This document shows, one piece after another, positions 58,105 through 64,000 of a DNA stretch of 64,000 bases. The stretch spans positions 1,984,001-2,048,000 of the forward strand of contig NZ_OZ061549.1 in the NCBI RefSeq assembly GCF_964065165.1, given 5' to 3'. The notes below the pieces were generated by a model. It worked only from the letters and a program-made list of their open reading frames with translations, did no database searches and was not told where the DNA came from. This DNA is from Levilactobacillus yonginensis (lineage in GTDB: Bacteria; Bacillota; Bacilli; Lactobacillales; Lactobacillaceae). Both the position numbers and the translations under genes were made by a program. The stretch's first letter is position 1; each line of letters begins with the position of its first letter.

Positions 58105-58998
58105 CTAAGCGGCCTCACTCCGGTATTCTACCGGGGTGAGGTCGTTTCTTGCTGGTGAGCGATCTAGGTGATTGAAGTAGTGGATTCCTTCCTTTACCAG
58201 CGCTTCAAATTCTTCGTAGGTTTTGGGCATTGGATGACGATCCATCCAATGCGTCTTGAACTCATTCCACCAACGTTCCATTGGCGCGTTATCGCAAGGC
58301 GTACCCGGTCGTGACATACTGCGTGTGACTTCGTAGGGGACCAGAAAGTTATTGAATTGTTTGGACGTATAAGCCGATCCGCGGTCAGTATGAACTACCG
58401 GATTGACGTCACCAGCGTACTCAAAAGCCCGCCGAAATACTTCGATTTCGGCATCTGCTGTTTCTGTTTTACTTAAGTTAGAGGCAATCAAGACCCGTCC
58501 GTAAAGGTCCAAAACGCCGCTCAACCGCATTTTGAACTGCCCATTAACGCCGTAAGATAATTCAGTTGAATCGGACAGCCAAACCTGATTAGGGGCGGTG
58601 GCCGTAAAATTTTGGTTCAAAAGATTATCTTGCATGTACTGTTCTTGTTCCTTGATTCTATGATGCTTCTTGACCCGAATCTGGCATCGAATCCCTAGGT
58701 TACCCATAATGCGTTTGACTCGCTTAATGGTAACGTCAAAGGTGATCTGCTCGTCTCGGTTCAGGTTTGATAAAATCTTACCAGCACCGATTGCTTGATG
58801 ATGTTGTTTAAACCAATATGTGATGCGTTCTTCTAGTAGCTTTTCTTGAGCGCCCCAGACCGTTTCTTGACGGTGGAGGAACTTATTGTAGGCTTGCCGG
58901 CTCACGCCGACGTATGACAATAATTTTGTGATGGCACCGTGTTTCCCTTGACTGACCTCGCTGATTGCCCGATATGCCAGTCGATGTTGTTGTTTCAC
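58105..58998 (-). CDS. IS3-family transposase OrfB (DDE integrase domain)
   Basis: 297 residues. A helix-turn-helix-like N-terminus (HTH_21, about 45-105; YWFKQHHQAIGAGKILSNL) and an rve integrase core. The DDE triad: Asp in VWLSDSTELSY, Asp in VVHTDRGSAYTS, Glu in PCDNAPMERWWNEFK. GTG start inside GTGA, overlapping the orfA stop by 4 nt, so it is made by reinitiation or as an OrfAB product by frameshifting. Complete length. Confidence 0.93.
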   Translation of the reverse strand: MKQQHRLAYRAISEVSQGKHGAITKLLSYVGVSRQAYNKFLHRQETVWGAQEKLLEERITYWFKQHHQAIGAGKILSNLNRDEQITFDVTIKRVKRIMGNLGIRCQIRVKKHHRIKEQEQYMQDNLLNQNFTATAPNQVWLSDSTELSYGVNGQFKMRLSGVLDLYGRVLIASNLSKTETADAEIEVFRRAFEYAGDVNPVVHTDRGSAYTSKQFNNFLVPYEVTRSMSRPGTPCDNAPMERWWNEFKTHWMDRHPMPKTYEEFEALVKEGIHYFNHLDRSPARNDLTPVEYRSEAA

Positions 58999-59669
58999 CC
59001 CTTGCGCTGAAGTTCCTGATATTTTTTTACAAATTCTTCCAGTAGTTTCATGTCGGCGACCTGACCTTCCAATTGTCGAATCCGTAGATTCGCTTTGTCT
59101 AGGTCGGTCACTTCTTTTTGTGCCTTACGGCGCCCACGGTTGTCTCTTAGAACCTCATATCCGCCATCTTTAGCCTTCATAACCCATGAACGAGCCTGCT
59201 GATAGGAGACTTGATAATGTTCGGCCGCTTCGCTATATGAGTGCTTGTGTTTGGTAATGAATTCAACGACTTCAATACGCTCTTCCCACGTGGTTTTTCG
59301 ACTCATTTTCGGGACCTGCTTTCTTGACGGCGACGCCGTCACAGTTTTGTCCCTATTATACTTGGAAACCCAAGTCATTACTTGGGAAAATGAACGTAAA
59401 CCATACTTCATAGCTAGTTCCTGTGCGGAACCTTCACCGTTCAAAAAGGCATAGATAACCTGTAGTTTGAAGGCACTACTGTAGTGATGATTTTTCTTGG
59501 CTTCCCTCAGTCCATCAAGGCCATCACGGTGGTATCGATCTAGCCACTGAGCCACCGTATGCTCACCTAAACCATTTGCTTTTCCAAAGGCTGTACTTGA
59601 TAGTCCCGAAGCCTCAAATTCGTTAATCAATGCCAGCTTCTCCATGGCACTAAACTTGGCTCTTGGCAT
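58995..59669 (-). CDS. IS3-family transposase OrfA (double helix-turn-helix)
   Basis: 224 residues with two HTH_28-type domains (ALINEFEASGLSSTAFGKAN; VVEFITKHKHSYSEAAEHYQ) and a C-terminal leucine-zipper-like helix (DKANLRIRQLEGQVADMKLL). The two-HTH layout is typical of the IS150 subgroup. The ATG lies just inside the right terminal repeat, after AGGGATTTTTT. Confidence 0.92.
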   Translation of the reverse strand: MPRAKFSAMEKLALINEFEASGLSSTAFGKANGLGEHTVAQWLDRYHRDGLDGLREAKKNHHYSSAFKLQVIYAFLNGEGSAQELAMKYGLRSFSQVMTWVSKYNRDKTVTASPSRKQVPKMSRKTTWEERIEVVEFITKHKHSYSEAAEHYQVSYQQARSWVMKAKDGGYEVLRDNRGRRKAQKEVTDLDKANLRIRQLEGQVADMKLLEEFVKKYQELQRKG

Positions 59670-59912
59670 ACAAAAAATCCCTCCGTCATTGTCAGATGAA
59701 TTATATTATTTCATCTGACAACCACAGAGGGATCATAACAGGGATGTTATCCCAGTTCACTGCGCTGTTATAGTTGTTTTACACTATTAATGCATTGGCC
59801 ACAATTATCATGTTACCCCTGAATGTTTTGGGCGGCCAGTCGACCCCTATGTAACGCATTAAAAAAATCGTAACAGACAGTTATCAGGTGAAAAATTAAG
59901 AAAATATCTATC

Positions 59913-59972
59913 AAAAAAGCGAAACCATAATCCACTGTGTTTAAGTGCAGCGGAAATCGGTTTCGCTTTAAA
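59913..59972 (-). terminator. Terminator-like hairpin on the minus strand
   Basis: AAAGCGAAACC (59916-59926) / GGTTTCGCTTT (59959-59969), 11 bp, followed on the minus strand by T6. No gene upstream on that strand is convincing. The rest of 59771-60220 shows nothing clear. Confidence 0.6.
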
Positions 59973-60220
59973 AGTTGAGGAAGCTAGTTGACTAGGGCTA
60001 ACTTCACAAGTTCATTCTAACACGCGGTGATAGCAAAAGCTACCAAAATTAGACCAATATTGTTATTTTTCTCTAAGAGGATAGTTATTAATGCATGTGA
60101 ATTTACTAAGCGGATTAGTTTAAGGAGTACGGCGTTTATGGGGTAAGTGTATCTGTGTAGATAACCGCTAAGAAGTGGATTTAAATTAATTGAAATTTCA
60201 AATTTTTTTGCGATGTTCGC

Positions 60221-60249
60221 TTGCAATTGAGAACAAGTGTTCGTATAAT
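60221..60249 (+). promoter_or_regulatory. SOS promoter with LexA box
   Basis: TTGCAA (60221-60226), 17-nt spacer, TATAAT (60244-60249): near-consensus promoter. The spacer holds GAAC-AAGT-GTTC (60231-60242), a perfect Gram-positive LexA (DinR) operator, so LexA would cover the promoter. Confidence 0.93.
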
Positions 60250-60279
60250 AATGACAGTCAAGTGAAAGGGGGTGCTGGC

Positions 60280-61578
60280 ATGGATTATTCGAATGAGCCG
60301 CACGGGATGTTTCTCATGATTGATAATAAGTCGTTCTATGCCAGTGTTGAGAGCGTTGAACGGGGACTGAATCCGTTGGAATCGGTTCTGGTTGTGATGT
60401 CTGAAGCCGACAACACGGGGAGCGGTTTGGTCTTAGCAGCTTCGCCGATGGCCAAACGCGAGTTCGGAATCAGCAACGTCTCCCGGCAGTACGAAGTGCC
60501 GGATGACCCCCGCATTTTAGTGGTGCCGCCGCGAATGAATCTGTACATCCAAAAGAATTTGGCCATCAACCGAATTTTTCGACGGTTTGTGGCGGACGCT
60601 GATCTCTTTCCGTATTCAATTGATGAATCAATTTTGGATATGACCAAGTCGTGGCGGCTTTTTGGGAACACGCCAGAAGAGGTCGCCCGCCGGATTCAAC
60701 TCACCGTACGGCATGAGCTGGGACTCTATACGACGGTGGGAATTGGGGAAAACCCGGTGCAAGCCAAACTAGCGTTAGACCTGCAAGCCAAACACGATAA
60801 AGAACTGATTGGCAGGTTAACCTACGAATCATTTGCTGACGGGATCTGGCCGATCACCAATCTGGAAAAGGTTTGGAGCATTGGCCATCGGACGGCGGCG
60901 CACCTCAACCGATTGGGCATCCACAGCATGGACGACCTGGCTCACGTGAATCCGTATGAGCTACGCCACGAGATGGGGTTGATTGGGACACAGCTCTTTG
61001 CCCTATCCTGGGGAATCGACCGAACGAAATTACGAGAGGTCCGGCCAGCTAAGGAAAAGAGCTGGAGTAACTCTCAGGTTTTACCGCGGGATTATAAGGT
61101 CCAGCGTGAAATCGAGTTAGTGATCCGAGAAATTGGACAACAGGTGACTTCACGGATGCGGCACCATCAGCAGCAGGCTGGTAGTATCAGTTTGTTTATC
61201 GGCTTTGCTTGGGATGGCCAAGCCGATGACGGTCGGGGTGGGTTGCACCATACGCATCGAATTGCACCGACCGACAATGCGCGAACCATTATCGCAGAAC
61301 TGTTGCGACTCTTCCGGCAATACTGGGAAGGTCAACCGGTCCGCAACATTGGGGTGGGACTTGCCCGCCTCAGTGTAAGTGGCAGCCTGCAGTTGGACAT
61401 CTTTCAGGACCCCGAACGGCAACTAAAAAATGATCGCTTTGACCGGGTCATTGACGATCTGCGTGATCGGTTTGGGAAGACCGCGGTGGTACCGGCCAGC
61501 AGCTTGATGCGTGGTGGTACCATGATTCGCCGGGCATCGCTGGTGGGTGGCCATAATGGGGGGAATAGTTTTGATTGA
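60280..61578 (+). CDS. Y-family DNA polymerase (UvrX/UmuC-like)
   Basis: 432-residue translesion polymerase. The N-terminal palm is MFLMIDNKSFYASVESVERG (catalytic Asp, steric-gate region) and PYSIDESILDMTKSW (second acidic pair, SIDE). Helix-hairpin-helix VWSIGHRTAAHLNRLGI at about 215, then the little-finger domain. It resembles the UvrX group found with YolD genes on plasmids and phages rather than housekeeping DinB. Start ATG 60280 after AAAGGGGGTGCTGGC. LexA-controlled promoter directly upstream. The next gene overlaps its end by 23 nt. Confidence 0.9.
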   Translation: MDYSNEPHGMFLMIDNKSFYASVESVERGLNPLESVLVVMSEADNTGSGLVLAASPMAKREFGISNVSRQYEVPDDPRILVVPPRMNLYIQKNLAINRIFRRFVADADLFPYSIDESILDMTKSWRLFGNTPEEVARRIQLTVRHELGLYTTVGIGENPVQAKLALDLQAKHDKELIGRLTYESFADGIWPITNLEKVWSIGHRTAAHLNRLGIHSMDDLAHVNPYELRHEMGLIGTQLFALSWGIDRTKLREVRPAKEKSWSNSQVLPRDYKVQREIELVIREIGQQVTSRMRHHQQQAGSISLFIGFAWDGQADDGRGGLHHTHRIAPTDNARTIIAELLRLFRQYWEGQPVRNIGVGLARLSVSGSLQLDIFQDPERQLKNDRFDRVIDDLRDRFGKTAVVPASSLMRGGTMIRRASLVGGHNGGNSFD

Positions 61579-61879
61579 TTGTCGACAGGAAGCAGCCGTT
61601 ATTTTGACCAGGCTTGATCCGCTGTTTACCAAACAGTGGCATTGTCGCTATCGCATTGACGTGGTCAATAATCAGTACGGGGCCGAGTTTAATTTCTTTT
61701 TGGACATTCGCCGCAAAGACCACCGAGAACGGTCGATTCCGTTACATACGGTCAAGACGACGGACTTAGAAACGTTAGAACGGGTGATCTCGGTGGTTCA
61801 AGAGGGGACGCAGCTGACGTTAAATTTCGTTGATTTTGGTCAGGTCCGGTGGCCCTTGAGCCAACGCTGGATTCGTTAA
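61556..61879 (+). CDS. Unknown protein of the Y-polymerase cassette
   Basis: 107 residues from ATG 61556 (a GTG three codons earlier is possible). Mixed strands and helices, no membrane segment: LDPLFTKQWHCRYRIDVVNN, FFLDIRRKDHRERSIPLHTV. It overlaps the polymerase gene by 23 nt and lies 14 nt before the YolD-like gene, so it is part of the same SOS transcript. No family recognised; an accessory role in translesion synthesis is inferred from position only. Confidence 0.7.
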   Translation: MGGIVLIDCRQEAAVILTRLDPLFTKQWHCRYRIDVVNNQYGAEFNFFLDIRRKDHRERSIPLHTVKTTDLETLERVISVVQEGTQLTLNFVDFGQVRWPLSQRWIR

Positions 61880-61893
61880 GGAAGTGACGACCC

Positions 61894-62286
61894 ATGGTTC
61901 TTCGCCAAGTACACGATGATGATCTCGTGAACAGCTTTTTTAAACGCGACTACCATGACCGGGGCATGTTAAAGTGGGGCGGCTTCTATCTCTCGGACCA
62001 CACCAGTGCGTTAGCAAAAATGCACGCAGCCGAGCAGGTCGAAGAGCCGCTGCCGAAACAACCGCTATCAGTCGTCAGTGAGCGACTGGCGGAAGCGTGG
62101 CGCACGCATCAATCCGTGCACCTGCAGCTGAACGTCATGGATGATAACCAGACGTTGGCGTTGGTCGATGGCATCGTAGTAGGGGTACATGAAGATAACG
62201 TGGTGATTCAGCTGGCGTCCGGGCGCTGGCGGGAATTGCCGTTGACAGAGATTCGGTGTGTGAGCAATCAATCGAAGAAGGGTTAA
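61894..62286 (+). CDS. YolD-like family protein
   Basis: 130 residues. The YolD signature DRGMLKWGGFYLSDHTSAL is near the N-terminus, followed by a strand-rich C-terminal half (HLQLNVMDDNQTLALVDGIV). YolD-like proteins are regularly paired with UvrX/UmuC-type polymerases and were proposed as UmuD-like partners. The ATG follows AAGGAAGTGACGACCC. Third gene of the LexA-controlled unit; terminator at 62351. Confidence 0.85.
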   Translation: MVLRQVHDDDLVNSFFKRDYHDRGMLKWGGFYLSDHTSALAKMHAAEQVEEPLPKQPLSVVSERLAEAWRTHQSVHLQLNVMDDNQTLALVDGIVVGVHEDNVVIQLASGRWRELPLTEIRCVSNQSKKG

Positions 62287-62350
62287 GCGGGCCACTAGGC
62301 GGGGAGCTTATGTGGTACGCGTTTTTACAACGTATGTTCGGGGATAGTCA

Positions 62351-62386
62351 AAGGAGACTGGGATAATATCTGGGTCTCCTTTTTAA
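62351..62386 (+). terminator. Terminator of the SOS polymerase cassette
   Basis: AAGGAGAC/GTCTCCTT stem with a 15-nt loop, then T5. Confidence 0.88.
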
Positions 62387-62560
62387 TAGTCTATTATCCA
62401 ATTAACTAAGCAGTGGTTTGTTAGATAAGACCCTAGATACGATAACCATCGCAATTGACTATCAACGATTGTATGATGGAGCTAAGCCGAGTATTTGACT
62501 GAGCAGTGGTCCGACGCCACCCATTTGCGCTAGAATGAACGTAAACGGGAAGGCGATAAC

Positions 62561-62950
62561 ATGGACTTCATTGATTTTGAACCGATTACGTTGCGTCACA
62601 CGCCGCTGGGAACGCGGAATCAGTTGCCGCGCGAACATGACCGGCAACTGGATTGGGAAAAAATAGCCGCCTTGATTCGAGATAATCACGATGTCATGGC
62701 GGTCGTCCAAGCCGGTTTGGCAGAGGATTGGTTAAACACGCAGGGCACGATTTGGGATGAACAGTGGGGGTATTACCGTTATCCCAATGATCCACGCGAA
62801 CCCGATGATACCGTCTTTTGGGCGGCGTCCACGTGGGCCACACCAGCTATTTTGGTCACGTTTCACAATGAACTGACGAAGGCTTTTGCGTGTTATAAGA
62901 TTGGCCGCGACCCCGATTTTCACTATTTGGGCCGTGAGCACCTAGGTTAG
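62561..62950 (+). CDS. Protein of unknown function
   Basis: 129 residues, soluble, aromatic-rich (WDEQWGYYRYPNDPREPDDTVFW, AASTWATPAILVTF). No family recognised. The ATG follows GGGAAGG. A tiny membrane-peptide gene follows 12 nt later, probably on the same transcript. Confidence 0.65.
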   Translation: MDFIDFEPITLRHTPLGTRNQLPREHDRQLDWEKIAALIRDNHDVMAVVQAGLAEDWLNTQGTIWDEQWGYYRYPNDPREPDDTVFWAASTWATPAILVTFHNELTKAFACYKIGRDPDFHYLGREHLG

Positions 62951-62962
62951 GGGTAACTAGAC

Positions 62963-63091
62963 ATGAAATTAATTGAGACACCGCACGTTAAGCTGACGGT
63001 TCAGCGAATGACGCGACGAGAATGTTGGCATGAGCTATTAGGACTCGCCGTTCTAGCAATCATTGGGGTAATTTGGTACAAGTTGCAATAA
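62963..63091 (+). CDS. Small single-helix membrane peptide
   Basis: 42 residues, below usual gene-calling length: an amphipathic basic N-terminus (PHVKLTVQRMTRRECWHELL) and a C-terminal membrane helix (GLAVLAIIGVIWYKLQ). ATG after TAGGGGTAACTAGAC. It follows the 129-residue gene by 12 nt and precedes a strong terminator. Plausible but unproven. Confidence 0.5.
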   Translation: MKLIETPHVKLTVQRMTRRECWHELLGLAVLAIIGVIWYKLQ

Positions 63092-63112
63092 ATAAATAAC
63101 TGAAACGACCGC

Positions 63113-63164
63113 TCCCACTCACCGTTAATTCGGCAGGCAAGTCCTGAATGAGTGGGATTTTTTT
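63113..63164 (+). terminator. Terminator downstream of the small membrane peptide
   Basis: TCCCACTC/GAGTGGGA stem with a 29-nt loop, then T7. The following gap 63165-63494 holds no gene that I can see. Confidence 0.8.
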
Positions 63165-63494
63165 GTGCATTCAAGGACTGCCGAAAGAACTGCCAGCTGG
63201 CCAGCGAGAAAATATTTTGCCGACTTAATAAATAAAGCCGTTTGCTTATTGCCTTTTTTGTTTAATGGGGTGTACTCTATTAGTGGGTGAAGTTCTTTGG
63301 CAATTCTTTTTCTAAGCGCTGGTAGTTAGCACTTGGTGACCGTCAGAGAGTCAGCTTAACCTAATTCGTGGGGAGTCCCGCAAGCATCTTGGAACCTAGG
63401 CCACGGCCACAGAAAGTAAAGTGATAAGTCAGTCATTTTTTGGTTTAGGCAGCGCTAGTTTTGAAAAATTTAGCATAAATGGAGGGTATCAAGA

Positions 63495-64000
63495 ATGAAA
63501 GCAAAAAAGATGATGATTTCAGCGCTCACGGTTCTCAGTGTCGCCGCAATGGGGCTCACCACAATAACGAGTGCCTCTAACACTGCTTTGGCTAAGTCTA
63601 AAGCGGCAAAGGTTTTGAAAACAACTACTTATAAGTCTAAACACAAGGTTCACGTCACCGGGGGCTGGATGTATTCAAGTACGAAGTTGACGAAGAAGAC
63701 CCACCACATGACCAAATACTTATATACCAAGTTTTATGCGACCAAGAAGGTCACGATTCGTCAGGCCAATGGCAAACAAGTTACATACAATTATTTGAAG
63801 TCTAAGAACGGCAAAACGAAGGGCTACGTTTCTTCAACTTACGTTTACAACAAGTGGGGTTACGGCAAGTACAGCGTGGCCGCTTACCGGAAGGCCTTCG
63901 TGAAGAAGCTTAATGAGTTTCGGGCTAAAGACGGCGCAAAGCCTGTGAAGGAAAATGCCAAGCTGGACAAGATTGCCCAGAAGAACGCTGATCGGATGCG
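63495..64000 (+). CDS. Secreted CAP-domain (SCP-like) protein, partial
   Basis: Starts with ATG 63495 after GGAGGGTATCAAGA and runs off the window. Signal peptide of about 35 residues (MMISALTVLSVAAMG...ALA), then a basic SH3-like segment (KKTHHMTKYLYTKFYATKKV) typical of lactobacillar wall-associated proteins. At the edge the first helix of a CAP domain begins (KKLNEFRAKDGAKPVKENAK). CAP proteins are extracellular; role unknown. Confidence 0.82.
   Translation, partial: MKAKKMMISALTVLSVAAMGLTTITSASNTALAKSKAAKVLKTTTYKSKHKVHVTGGWMYSSTKLTKKTHHMTKYLYTKFYATKKVTIRQANGKQVTYNYLKSKNGKTKGYVSSTYVYNKWGYGKYSVAAYRKAFVKKLNEFRAKDGAKPVKENAKLDKIAQKNADRM

Larger units (their letters stand above)
58052..59740 (-). 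mobile_element. IS3-family (IS150-like) insertion sequence
   Basis: Imperfect terminal inverted repeats of about 40 bp start with TG: TGTACTAGTCCCTGTCAAG at the left, TGTTATGATCCCTCTGTGG (complement) at the right, then the shared TGAAATAATATAATT. Likely GGG target duplication (58049-58051 and 59741-59743). Two orfs, A and B, overlap by 4 nt; both look intact. Confidence 0.92.
58031..59780 (+). terminator. thi operon terminator, split by the insertion sequence
   Basis: Left arm AACAGCGCAGTGA (58034-58046) and right arm TCACTGCGCTGTT (59758-59770) are perfect complements, now 1.7 kb apart because the element at 58052 landed in the loop. The inner GGG...CCC pair also belongs to the original hairpin. 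The A tract before the left arm gives a T tract on the minus strand. Confidence 0.8.

Noticed and set aside
60017..60226. 69-residue hydrophobic minus-strand frame opposite the polymerase promoter
   Set aside because: TTG start within the LexA box and no ribosome site. The terminator-like hairpin at 59913 leaves a faint chance of a minus-strand transcript.

Overview
The window is low-to-moderate GC Firmicute DNA with strong AGGAGG-type ribosome sites, many TTG/GTG starts, CcpA (cre) boxes, T-box and TPP leaders, LPXTG surface proteins and a heterofermentative pentose locus. The xylR-xylA-xylB-xylT set, duplicated manganese transporters and a tyrosine-type T-box fit a member of the Lactobacillaceae, most likely Levilactobacillus brevis or a close relative. 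That is an inference from gene content; no marker RNA gene is present, and I saw no tRNA, rRNA, prophage or CRISPR array.

Layout. 1-2.9 kb: end of a membrane permease, rarA, a DUF805 protein and arsC. 3.1-14.6 kb: xylose locus (xylR, an LPXTG LRR adhesin and a mini LPXTG protein, xylA, xylB, two tandem xylT), with a repeated cre/promoter/XylR-operator layout. 14.9-24.8 kb: acetoin reductase, secreted tyrosine phosphatase, universal stress protein, M20 peptidase, potassium channel, aldo/keto reductase, GNAT. 24.8-31.9 kb: tyrosine T-box plus NhaC-type transporter, a DtxR/MntR-like regulator and a duplicated mntH-uspA unit. 31.9-35.8 kb: guaC, purA, purB with PurR-like boxes. 36-47 kb: hydrolases, a second tyrosine phosphatase, a secreted S53 protease, peptidase C26, an HhH-GPD protein, glpK and an IS200-type insertion sequence. 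47.5-52 kb: a decayed HigBA-like pair, a DUF368 gene frameshifted at a T7 run, a candidate type I toxin-antitoxin locus with a dead second copy, rlmD. 52.9-58 kb: fetAB-like iron exporter, an SDR, and the TPP-riboswitch operon thiM-thiD-thiE. 58-59.7 kb: IS3-family element sitting inside the thi terminator. 60-64 kb: LexA-controlled Y-family polymerase cassette and a CAP-domain secreted protein.

Most unusual content. (1) A family of about 150-190 nt intergenic elements: seven complete copies and four remnants, in both orientations. They share one fold (a long closing stem holding two or three hairpins) while stem sequences differ and still pair, which is the pattern expected of a structured RNA or of a mobile element selected for structure. 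I do not recognise it. (2) Between purB and a hydrolase, minus-strand DNA encodes three hairpins with C-rich loops complementary to ribosome binding sites, ended by a perfect 16-bp terminator: a strong candidate anti-Shine-Dalgarno small RNA. (3) A second, terminator-linked repeat family with five copies.
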